Shown in pieces: positions 52,741-60,632 of a stretch of 64,000 nucleotides of DNA. This DNA is from Alphaproteobacteria bacterium (lineage in GTDB: Bacteria; Pseudomonadota; Alphaproteobacteria; Rhizobiales; Beijerinckiaceae): the NCBI GenBank assembly GCA_016869595.1, contig VGDT01000011.1, forward strand, positions 1-64,000. The letters run 5' to 3'. Both the position numbers and the translations under genes were made by a program. Within the stretch, counting starts at the first letter, position 1. Each line of letters begins with the position of its first letter. The notes beneath the pieces were generated by a model. That model made no database searches. It worked only from the letters and a program-made list of their open reading frames with translations, and was not told where the DNA came from.

Positions 52741-53733
52741 ATGCGATCTATTCTCGTCACCGGCGCGCTTGGCCAGATCGGCGCCGAGCTGACGCCGGCG
52801 TTACGCGAGCGATATGGCGCGACGCGCGTCGTCGCCTCGGATCTCTCCGAGGCGCAGCCAGCAGACGACTCCTATGAGCGCCTCGATTGCGTCCAGGCCG
52901 AAGCGGTCGCCGATTTGATCGAGCGACGCGACATTGGCGTCATTTACCACCTTGCAGCGCTTCTTTCCGCGGTGGCTGAAGACAGGCCGCAAGATGCCTG
53001 GAACGTCAATATGAGCGGTCTCTATAATGTGTTGGAGGCCGCCCGGCGCTTTGGCTGCCAGGTATTTTTCCCAAGCTCGATTGCGGCTTTCGGCCCCTCG
53101 ACGCCGCGTCGTCGCACGCCGCAGGCGACAATCCAAAGGCCGACGACGATTTACGGCGTCACCAAGGTCGCGGGAGAATTGCTGTGCGATTATTACGCGA
53201 CCCGGTTCGGCGTAGACACGCGCGGGCTGCGCCTGCCGGGTCTCGTCTCTTGGGCGGCGCCGCCGGGCGGCGGCACGACCGACTATGCCGTCGAAATGTT
53301 TCACGCCGCCGTTCGGCGCAAGCGCTATTTCTGCTTTCTCGCCGCGGAGACGCGACTCGACATGATGTATATGCCGGACGCCATACGAGCGATCATCGAC
53401 ATCATGGAGGCCGACCCTCAGCGTCTGCGATTTCGCAATGCGTATAACGTCACCGGCATGAGCGTCACGCCGCGCGAGATCGCCGCCGAAATTCGCAAAC
53501 ACGTTCCGTCCTTCGAGGTCGACTACCGCATCGACCCATTGCGGCAGGCGATCGCCGATTCGTGGCCGCAGTCGCTCGACTCTGGCGCGTCGCGGGAAGA
53601 TTGGGGTTTTAGCCCACGCTTCGATCTCGCCGCCATGACGCGGGACATGCTCGCGCGTCTTGGCGAGACGACAGGTCCATTTGAGGATCCAATTTCAGAT
53701 GAGGTTGAAAATGCCAACGCACGGTTTGGCTAA
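52741..53733 (+). CDS. L-threonine 3-dehydrogenase, SDR type
   Basis: A 330-residue extended-SDR enzyme. The nucleotide loop is GALGQIGAELTPAL, the active site YGVTKVAGE, and there is a typical LPGLVSWAAPPGGGTTDYAVE segment as in the short-chain threonine dehydrogenases. Its end overlaps the kbl gene by 23 bases, which strongly supports threonine as substrate: Tdh makes 2-amino-3-oxobutyrate, which Kbl splits. Confidence 0.87.
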   Translation: MRSILVTGALGQIGAELTPALRERYGATRVVASDLSEAQPADDSYERLDCVQAEAVADLIERRDIGVIYHLAALLSAVAEDRPQDAWNVNMSGLYNVLEAARRFGCQVFFPSSIAAFGPSTPRRRTPQATIQRPTTIYGVTKVAGELLCDYYATRFGVDTRGLRLPGLVSWAAPPGGGTTDYAVEMFHAAVRRKRYFCFLAAETRLDMMYMPDAIRAIIDIMEADPQRLRFRNAYNVTGMSVTPREIAAEIRKHVPSFEVDYRIDPLRQAIADSWPQSLDSGASREDWGFSPRFDLAAMTRDMLARLGETTGPFEDPISDEVENANARFG

Positions 53734-54961
53734 GGCGCTTGCTGCGCAACTCAATGAACTTTCGGATGCGGGGTTGCTTAAACGCGCGGAAAGCGTCCTC
53801 TGCGGCGTTATTGCGCCGCGCGACGGCTATGGCCCACGCTTTCTCATCGAAGGCGAAGGCGACAAGCCGTTTCTGCGCATGAACGCCAATAATTACCTTG
53901 GCATGTCGTTGCGAGAAGAGGTGGTCGCCGCAGAGGAAAAAGCGGCAGCGAAATTTGGCGCCGGGCCCGGCGCCGTGCGCTTCATCAGCGGAACCTGGTC
54001 GCCTCATGTCGCGCTGGAGCGCCGGCTCGCCGATTTTCACTCTCGTCCGGATGCGATTATTTTTTCGTCCGCCTATGCCGCGATCATGGGCCTCATTCCT
54101 CAACTTGTCGGCAAGAAGACTGCTGTCATTAGCGATGAGCTCAATCACAATTGCATCATCAATGCGATCTCTCTTGCGGCGCCTGAGGAAAAGCGAATCT
54201 ACAAACATCTCGACATGGGCGAACTCGAGCGATGTCTCGACGAGGCGGCAAAATCATGCAACCGCGCCATCATCGTGACTGACGGCGTGTTCAGCATGCG
54301 AGGCGATCACGCGCCGCTGGACCGTGTCATGTCGCTGGCGCGCAGTCGCGATAACGCTTTTCGGGAGGGGGCGATCGTCGTCGTCGATGATTCGCATGGC
54401 GTTGGCGCTCTCGGGGCGACTGGGCGCGGTACGGAAGAATATACGCATGCCGGCCCCGTCGATATTCTGGTGGCGACGCTTGGCAAGGCCTTCGGCGTCA
54501 ACGGCGGCTATGTGGTAGGCGACGAAATCCTCATTCGCTACTTGCGCGAGCGCTCGCCCTTTTACGTCTACTCTAATCCGATCACGCCAGCCGAGGCCGC
54601 CGCGGCGCACCAAGCGATCAATGTTCTAGACAGCTCTCAGGGCCTGTCTTTGCTTGAGCATCTGCGGGCGATGACCGCGCGCTTCAAGGCGGGGCTGATC
54701 AGACTCGGCTTCGAGACGCTGCCCGGGGAGCATCCGGTCGTGCCTCTGGTCACGCGCGACAGCGCTCGCACATTGGCGATCGTCGCCCATCTGCGCCGCC
54801 GAGGCGTTTTAGTGACCGGCCTGACCTATCCCGTCGTGCCAAAGGGGGACGAGGAAATTCGCTTCCAGATCAGCGCGGACCATACGGCCGCCGACATCGA
54901 CGCCGCCCTGGAGACGCTGGCCGAGATGGCGGAGTCAAAAGCCTCGGCTGCGAGCAACTGA
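53711..54961 (+). CDS. kbl: Glycine C-acetyltransferase (2-amino-3-ketobutyrate CoA ligase)
   Basis: A 416-residue alpha-oxoamine synthase: NANNYLGMSL, GTWSPHVALERRLADFH, VTDGVFSMRGDHAPLD, and the PLP lysine in LVATLGKAFGVNGGYV. ATG 53711 is preceded by GAGG; the frame opens at 53660. It yields glycine and acetyl-CoA from 2-amino-3-oxobutyrate. A KBL over other family members (ALAS, BioF) is favoured by the tdh neighbour. Confidence 0.9.
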   Translation: MPTHGLAKALAAQLNELSDAGLLKRAESVLCGVIAPRDGYGPRFLIEGEGDKPFLRMNANNYLGMSLREEVVAAEEKAAAKFGAGPGAVRFISGTWSPHVALERRLADFHSRPDAIIFSSAYAAIMGLIPQLVGKKTAVISDELNHNCIINAISLAAPEEKRIYKHLDMGELERCLDEAAKSCNRAIIVTDGVFSMRGDHAPLDRVMSLARSRDNAFREGAIVVVDDSHGVGALGATGRGTEEYTHAGPVDILVATLGKAFGVNGGYVVGDEILIRYLRERSPFYVYSNPITPAEAAAAHQAINVLDSSQGLSLLEHLRAMTARFKAGLIRLGFETLPGEHPVVPLVTRDSARTLAIVAHLRRRGVLVTGLTYPVVPKGDEEIRFQISADHTAADIDAALETLAEMAESKASAASN

Positions 54962-55030
54962 GCTTCAGCGCTCTATTTCTACTGTGGCGGCGCCGCCTGG
55001 TCGCTCCCAGGGAGAGTCAAGGACGTGGCA

Positions 55031-56347
55031 ATGGATAGCGCGCGTTATCATAAGGCCAGCATCGGCAACCGCGTGCTTCAGCCGGAAACGCTGATGCTGG
55101 GCTACGGCTACGACCCGGCGCTGTCTGAAGGGTCGGTCAAGCCGCCCGTATTTCTGACGTCGACTTTCGTGTTTCGAACGGCGGAAGACGGGCGCGACTT
55201 CTTCGACTATATGGCCGGCCGTCGTGCGCCGCCCGAAGGCGAAGAAACCGGTCTCGTCTATTCGCGCTTTAATCATCCCAATTTAGAGATCGTCGAGGAC
55301 CGTCTGGCGATCTACGAGCATGCGGAGTGCGGTCTCGTCTTTTCCTCGGGCATGTCGGCCATCGTCACGACGATTCTCGCATTCGTGCGTCCGGGAGAAA
55401 CGATTTTACGCAGTCGTCCGCTCTACGGGGGAACGGAAGTTCTCATTGATAAAACTCTGGCGCCCTTCGGAATAACCGGAGTCGGCTTCACCGACGGGCT
55501 CGATGAAGAAAACATCCGAGCGGCTGCAAAGCGCGCGATGGACATCGGGCGCATCGCGCTGATCTTTATCGAGACGCCGTCCAATCCGATGAACAGCCTC
55601 GTTGATATCGCGCTTGTGAAGCGAATGAGCGATGAGATTGCGACGAGGCAAGGTTCCGAGCCGATCATTTGCTGCGACAACACGCTTCTGGGTCCCGTCT
55701 TTCAATCCCCGCTGCGGCACGGCGCCGATCTGTCGCTCTATTCGCTCACTAAATATGTTGGCGGACACAGCGATCTCATCGGCGGCGCCGTCGTCGGCTC
55801 TTGCGCGCATCTCAAAATAATTCGGGCGATGCGCAGCGCCATCGGCACACAGCTAGACGCGCATTCCTGCTGGATGCTCGGCCGCTCGCTGGAGACCCTG
55901 TCCTTGCGCATGAACCGGGCTGCGGAGAACGCCGGGATCATCGCGAATTTTCTCGCGGGCCATCCAAGAGTGGCGTGTGTTCACTACCCTCCGCTGCTTC
56001 CGCCCGGTCATCCTCAGCGCTTGTTGATGGAGCGCCAGTCGACTTCGGCTGGCTCAACCTTCTCCTTTGAGCTTTTCGGCGGACAGGCCGAAGCCTTCGC
56101 CTTTCTCAATCGACTGCAGATTTTCAAACTCGCCGTCAGCCTGGGCGGCACCGAATCCCTGATTTGCCACCCGGCGACGACAGTGCATTCGGGACTGACC
56201 GAAGAGGCTCGCCAGGAGATCGGGATCACGCCGGCGCTTGTTCGCGCCTCGATTGGCATTGAACATCCAGATGATCTGATCGCCGATCTGACGCAAGCTT
56301 TGGTTGAAGGGGCGCCGGCGCGGCTAAAAGCGGAAGCGTCACGGTAG
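55031..56347 (+). CDS. PLP-dependent Cys/Met metabolism enzyme (cystathionine gamma-synthase family)
   Basis: A 438-residue gamma-family PLP enzyme with [44 protein letters not shown] and the PLP lysine in [17 protein letters not shown]. Length is slightly above the ~400 usual for the family. ATG 55031 is chosen (GTG 55025 is in frame). Methionine gamma-lyase, cystathionine gamma-lyase or O-acylhomoserine sulfhydrylase activity cannot be separated from motifs; in a catabolic island a lyase is more likely. Confidence 0.85.
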   Translation: MDSARYHKASIGNRVLQPETLMLGYGYDPALSEGSVKPPVFLTSTFVFRTAEDGRDFFDYMAGRRAPPEGEETGLVYSRFNHPNLEIVEDRLAIYEHAECGLVFSSGMSAIVTTILAFVRPGETILRSRPLYGGTEVLIDKTLAPFGITGVGFTDGLDEENIRAAAKRAMDIGRIALIFIETPSNPMNSLVDIALVKRMSDEIATRQGSEPIICCDNTLLGPVFQSPLRHGADLSLYSLTKYVGGHSDLIGGAVVGSCAHLKIIRAMRSAIGTQLDAHSCWMLGRSLETLSLRMNRAAENAGIIANFLAGHPRVACVHYPPLLPPGHPQRLLMERQSTSAGSTFSFELFGGQAEAFAFLNRLQIFKLAVSLGGTESLICHPATTVHSGLTEEARQEIGITPALVRASIGIEHPDDLIADLTQALVEGAPARLKAEASR

Positions 56348-56423
56348 GCCCTGTTAAATGCGGCGGTGTAGACATATTTACTCAGTCATCTTTTATGGTC
56401 CGAAATCGAGCTGAGGCTTGACA

Positions 56424-56756
56424 ATGAGAGTAGTCAAAGAAGTGCGAGACGACCGGACGGTTTTGAGCGTCCAGGAAGACCGTATCGATGCCCACAACTC
56501 CGGCGACCTCAAGAATGTAGTTCTGAAAACGCTCGAAGGCGGCGCGCAAAACGTGGTGATCGACCTTGCGAGAGTGCAGTTCATCGACAGCTCGGGTCTG
56601 GGCGCTCTGCTCTCCGGCTATAAGAACGCAAATTTGCGCTCCAGCGGGTTTGCTTTGGCTGGTTTACAGCCGCGCGTAAAGTCGATGTTTGAGCTGACGA
56701 GGTTGCACAGAGTTTTCGACATTTATCCAAGCCTGCAGCTGGCGCTGAGCGCCTGA
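56424..56756 (+). CDS. STAS-domain anti-sigma factor antagonist
   Basis: A 110-residue SpoIIAA/RsbV-like protein. The phosphorylation loop is RVQFIDSSGLGALLSGYKN, with the acceptor serine about residue 57. The ribosome site GAGG precedes ATG 56424. It lies 13 bases before the RsbW-like kinase. When dephosphorylated it should bind that kinase. Confidence 0.92.
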   Translation: MRVVKEVRDDRTVLSVQEDRIDAHNSGDLKNVVLKTLEGGAQNVVIDLARVQFIDSSGLGALLSGYKNANLRSSGFALAGLQPRVKSMFELTRLHRVFDIYPSLQLALSA

Positions 56757-56769
56757 ATGGGGAGGGGCG

Positions 56770-57204
56770 GTGATCGAAATGTGCGAGACGGTGGTCAATC
56801 TGGACATCGTCGTTCCCAATCAAACGCGATATCTGCGTTTTGTTGGCGCGATCGCCGAGCAACTCGCCAAGGAATTAGACGTTCAGGAGGATAAACGCGA
56901 CACTCTCGCTTACCATTTAAATCTTGCGCTGACTGAGGCTGTCGCCAACGCGATTCAATATAGTTCCGCAGTGAATGCGAAGGACTCGGTCCGAATCTGC
57001 CTTTCCGTCGAAGACGCCTATCTTTCTGTACGTGTTTTCGACCATGGCAGAGGCTTCGATCTCGCTGCTGTGCCGACGCCTGACTTCGACGAGCTTCGCG
57101 AACGCGGCCGCGGTATATTCTTCATCCGTTCCGTGATGGACTCTGTCCAATATCGCAAGACGGATTCGGGGAATGTGCTCGAGATGCGCAAGAAAATCGC
57201 TTAG
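56770..57204 (+). CDS. RsbW-like anti-sigma/serine kinase (GHKL ATPase)
   Basis: A 144-residue HATPase_c_2 protein: N-box LNLALTEAVANAIQYSS, G1 VFDHGRGFDL, G2 ERGRGIFFIRSVMD. GTG start with GGGGAGGGG upstream. It would phosphorylate the STAS partner and sequester an unknown target. No sigma factor gene is beside it, so the output could be a non-sigma protein. The glutamate dehydrogenase frame overlaps its end by 32 bases if ATG 57173 is used. Confidence 0.9.
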   Translation: MIEMCETVVNLDIVVPNQTRYLRFVGAIAEQLAKELDVQEDKRDTLAYHLNLALTEAVANAIQYSSAVNAKDSVRICLSVEDAYLSVRVFDHGRGFDLAAVPTPDFDELRERGRGIFFIRSVMDSVQYRKTDSGNVLEMRKKIA

Positions 57205-60200
57205 CCGATTGCCTCCCGTGCTGCACACTCCGGAAATATTGGCGCCTGAGATACCTCGCCCCGCCGATTGGGATGCGGCGGCGGATCGCTTTCTGCGTCG
57301 CGCGAGTCGCCGAGTAGGGTTTGAATTGCCCACTGACATGCTTCGCGCGCTGCCGAAACCCTATCGCTATCTCGTTCCCGCTGCTCGGGCCGCTCGCGAT
57401 ATCGCACTCATTGCGCTTAACGAAGACGACGAGCGCGAGATCGTTGAGCTTCGCCCGCTGCGTGGCCCGCGGGCCGGCGAAGCCGCCTACGAAATTCGAT
57501 TGATTGGCGGGAAGGAGCGCGCACTCGACGAACTCCTGCCGATGCTGCAGAACATGGGACTGCGGGTGGCGGATCAATTACTTTTTAAACTCAATCTCAG
57601 AGTAGGGGCTTGGTTCATACGAAGTTTCATCGTTGAACCCGCAACGTCGAGCATGGCGAGCATGGCGCGGTCTCGCGCTCGACTGTTGGAGGCGCTCAAA
57701 GCAACCCTCTCAGCAAAGGTTGAGAGCGACGCACTGAACGGTCTGGTGTTGGGCGCTCAGCTCGATTGGCGTCAAATTGATCTCTTTCGCGCCTACTGTA
57801 ACTACTATCAGCAGCTCGGCGTGCGGGTCGAGCGGGCCCGCATCTATCGCGCGCTGTTGCGCAGTCCGGCGTCCGTCGAACTTCTATACCGCTATTTTGA
57901 AGCGCGGTTTACCCCGGATCGGGGTGGGCGCGACTCGTTCCAGACCGAGCTCGACGTCCTTACGCCCATCAGGGCGCAGCTCGTCGACGTTCTGGATAAG
58001 GTTGTCGATAGCAGCGACGATCGCATTCTGCGCGACCTCTTCAATCTCATTGACGCGACGGTGCGCACAAACTTCTATTTTTCCGGCGATTGGGCGCGCA
58101 ACTTCATTGCTCTAAAAATCAGTAGTCTGGGCGTATTCAACATGCCGCCGCCAAAACCCATGGCGGAAATCTATGTTCACTCCCCGTCGATGGAAGGGAT
58201 ACATCTGCGCGGCGCGAAGGTTGCGCGCGGCGGCGTTCGCTGGTCGGACAGACCAGAGGACTTTCGCAGCGAAATACTCGCATTGATGCAAACGCAGATG
58301 ATCAAGAACGCTCTCATTGTGCCGCAGGGCGCAAAGGGCGGCTTTGTTCTGAAACTATCTTATGCGGACGCGGCGCAGCGACAGCGACTGGGCAAAGAGG
58401 CCTATTGCCAGTTTCTGCACGGTCTTCTCGATCTCACCGACAATTTGAAGCATACAAAAATCGTTCGGCCCCCCGAGCTCGTTGCTTACGATGACGCCGA
58501 TCCTTATCTCGTCGTCGCGGCCGACAAGGGCACGGCCACCTGGGCTGACATCGCCAACCAAATATCCCAATCCTACGGCTTTTGGCTCGGCGACGCCTTC
58601 GCCAGTGGCGGCGCGCATGGCTATCACCACAAGCGGTTGGGCATTACTGCGCGCGGCGCTTGGGTCTGCGTCAGGCGCCACTTTCGCGAACTCGGTCGCA
58701 ACATAGATGCCGGGCCATTTACCGTGGTCGGCGTCGGCTCTATGGATGGCGACGTCTTCGGCAATGGAATGTTGTATACGCGAAACATCAGGTTGCTTGG
58801 CGCGTTTGACGGTCAGTACATTTTTCTGGATCCAAACCCTGATCCGCTGGCGTCCTTCGGCGAGCGGCGCCGTCTGTTTGAATTGCCGCAGTCGACGTGG
58901 CGCGACTACAACCCAGCGTTAATCTCGCAAGGCGGAGGCGTTTATCGGCGCGACGCCAAGGATATTTCGCTAAGTCCAGAGGTGCGGGCCTGGCTCGGCG
59001 TGCGCCACAGCACGACGGATGGCGAAGCGCTTGTTCGCTGGCTTTTAACGGCGCCCGTTGACCTTTTGTGGATGGGCGGCGTTGGCACTTACGTCAAGGC
59101 GAGTTCGGAGACGAATGAGAGCGTCGGCGATCGCGTCAACGATGACGCTCGCGTTGATGCGCTGCAGCTTCGCGCGAAAGTCGTCGGAGAGGGCGCTAAT
59201 CTCGCGTTCACCCAGCGGGCGCGCATCGAATATGCGTTGAAGGGCGGCCGCATCAACACTGATGCGGTCGACAATTCGGCTGGCGTCGATCTCTCCGATC
59301 ACGAGGTGAATTTGAAAACATTGCTGCGTGCGCCACCGGATGAAAACGCGCCAAAACTTAATGACGCCAACGGTCTTCTCGAATCTCTGACCGAGGAAGT
59401 TTGTGCGTCCGTATTGCAGGACAATGACCAACAGAGTCTTTGCCTATCGTTGGATCGCGTGCGCTGTCGCGCCAATTTGGATCCATTTATGGATCTTGCC
59501 GAGCAACTGGAGAACGCCGGCTATATCAATGCGTCGGCAGAAGCGTTTCCCACGCGCAAGGATGTATCTGCCCGCGAGACGAAGGAATTGACGCGGCCGG
59601 AACTGGCTTTGCTCATGGCGAGTTCGAAGCTCGCGCTGAAGCAGAGGCTGCTCGAAGACGAATCCTTCCTGCAAGGATCCTGGGCCAATGATTTTCTCGC
59701 CAGCTATTTTCCTGAGTATGTGCGGTCACATTTTCCAGAGCAGATCAGAAGCCATTCGCTCGCGCGGGAAATTGCCGTCACGGTGATATGCAACAAGGTG
59801 ATCGATGAGGCCGGCGTGCGTTTTCTTCTGCTCGGCGAGGGATTGGTTCCCACCCTACTGAGCTACGCAGCGAAACTCTATCTCTCCTTTGATGAAATTT
59901 TTGAGGGTGATAGATGGCGTGCAGCCTTTCGCGCACGGAATGATTTAGAGGCTGCGCGCGAATATGGTCTGTTCCTCCAACTCCAAGACGCTTTGGCCTA
60001 TATGTGTCACTGGGCTATGCGGCGCGGATATCGCCTGAGTCCAGACGATGAGGAGATCGAGCGGTGGCGTTCCGATCTAAGTAACTATCGTGAGCGCGTT
60101 GAGGCGGGCGAACCCGCGCGCGAGCAGTCCCTGGGGGAGCCCTATTTCGATCGGCTGGGAAATTTTCCGTTCCTTGTCGCGCTAACCCGCGAGTCTGGAG

Positions 60201-60628
60201 AGGACATGCGCGTGGCCGGCACTTATTTCGATCAGGCCGCGAATCTTTTCGGACTGCAGAAGCTCACTGCCTTTTTAGAGGATGTGAAGCCAAGAGACCG
60301 CTGGGAGCAGCAGCTGCAGTCCGCGCTTGATGCGCGGATGAGGGATGCGTCTGCGCGCATTGCGTCCATGCAATTACTCAACGGGGTCAGCGACGCTCGA
60401 ACATTGTTCCGTAACGTTGGCCTTGAATTTCGTCTTGCTGGGCTTGAGCGGCTGGCGTTCAAACTCGAAGCCGCGCCCTTTACGACGCTGACGCCTATCG
60501 CGGCCTTCGTCGCCGAGTTGAACGCACTTGTCGACGCATGCGACGCCGCCTACCGCAACCATTCCGGCAAGCGCGCGAAGGGAGCGCGAAGCGGCCGGCG
60601 CATCTCGGCGCAAGCAGGAGCTTCGTAG
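57173..60628 (+). CDS. NAD-dependent glutamate dehydrogenase, large type, lacking the usual N-terminal region
   Basis: Up to 1151 residues. It matches the large NAD-GDH family: LFRAYCNYYQQLGVRVERAR, MAEIYVHSPSMEGIHLRGAK, RGGVRWSDRPEDFRSEIL, the catalytic-lysine segment PQGAKGGFVLK, DKGTATWADIANQI, GVGSMDGDVFGNGML and LLWMGGVGTYVKA. The ~1600-residue L-GDH180 enzymes have another ~450 residues with ACT-like regulatory domains in front, absent here. The length is nearer the L-GDH115 class. The start is ATG 57173 or GTG 57218; neither has a good ribosome site. It lies between an RsbW-like kinase and its probable phosphatase. Confidence 0.88.
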   Translation: MCSRCARKSLSRLPPVLHTPEILAPEIPRPADWDAAADRFLRRASRRVGFELPTDMLRALPKPYRYLVPAARAARDIALIALNEDDEREIVELRPLRGPRAGEAAYEIRLIGGKERALDELLPMLQNMGLRVADQLLFKLNLRVGAWFIRSFIVEPATSSMASMARSRARLLEALKATLSAKVESDALNGLVLGAQLDWRQIDLFRAYCNYYQQLGVRVERARIYRALLRSPASVELLYRYFEARFTPDRGGRDSFQTELDVLTPIRAQLVDVLDKVVDSSDDRILRDLFNLIDATVRTNFYFSGDWARNFIALKISSLGVFNMPPPKPMAEIYVHSPSMEGIHLRGAKVARGGVRWSDRPEDFRSEILALMQTQMIKNALIVPQGAKGGFVLKLSYADAAQRQRLGKEAYCQFLHGLLDLTDNLKHTKIVRPPELVAYDDADPYLVVAADKGTATWADIANQISQSYGFWLGDAFASGGAHGYHHKRLGITARGAWVCVRRHFRELGRNIDAGPFTVVGVGSMDGDVFGNGMLYTRNIRLLGAFDGQYIFLDPNPDPLASFGERRRLFELPQSTWRDYNPALISQGGGVYRRDAKDISLSPEVRAWLGVRHSTTDGEALVRWLLTAPVDLLWMGGVGTYVKASSETNESVGDRVNDDARVDALQLRAKVVGEGANLAFTQRARIEYALKGGRINTDAVDNSAGVDLSDHEVNLKTLLRAPPDENAPKLNDANGLLESLTEEVCASVLQDNDQQSLCLSLDRVRCRANLDPFMDLAEQLENAGYINASAEAFPTRKDVSARETKELTRPELALLMASSKLALKQRLLEDESFLQGSWANDFLASYFPEYVRSHFPEQIRSHSLAREIAVTVICNKVIDEAGVRFLLLGEGLVPTLLSYAAKLYLSFDEIFEGDRWRAAFRARNDLEAAREYGLFLQLQDALAYMCHWAMRRGYRLSPDDEEIERWRSDLSNYRERVEAGEPAREQSLGEPYFDRLGNFPFLVALTRESGEDMRVAGTYFDQAANLFGLQKLTAFLEDVKPRDRWEQQLQSALDARMRDASARIASMQLLNGVSDARTLFRNVGLEFRLAGLERLAFKLEAAPFTTLTPIAAFVAELNALVDACDAAYRNHSGKRAKGARSGRRISAQAGAS

Positions 60629-60632
60629 CGAG

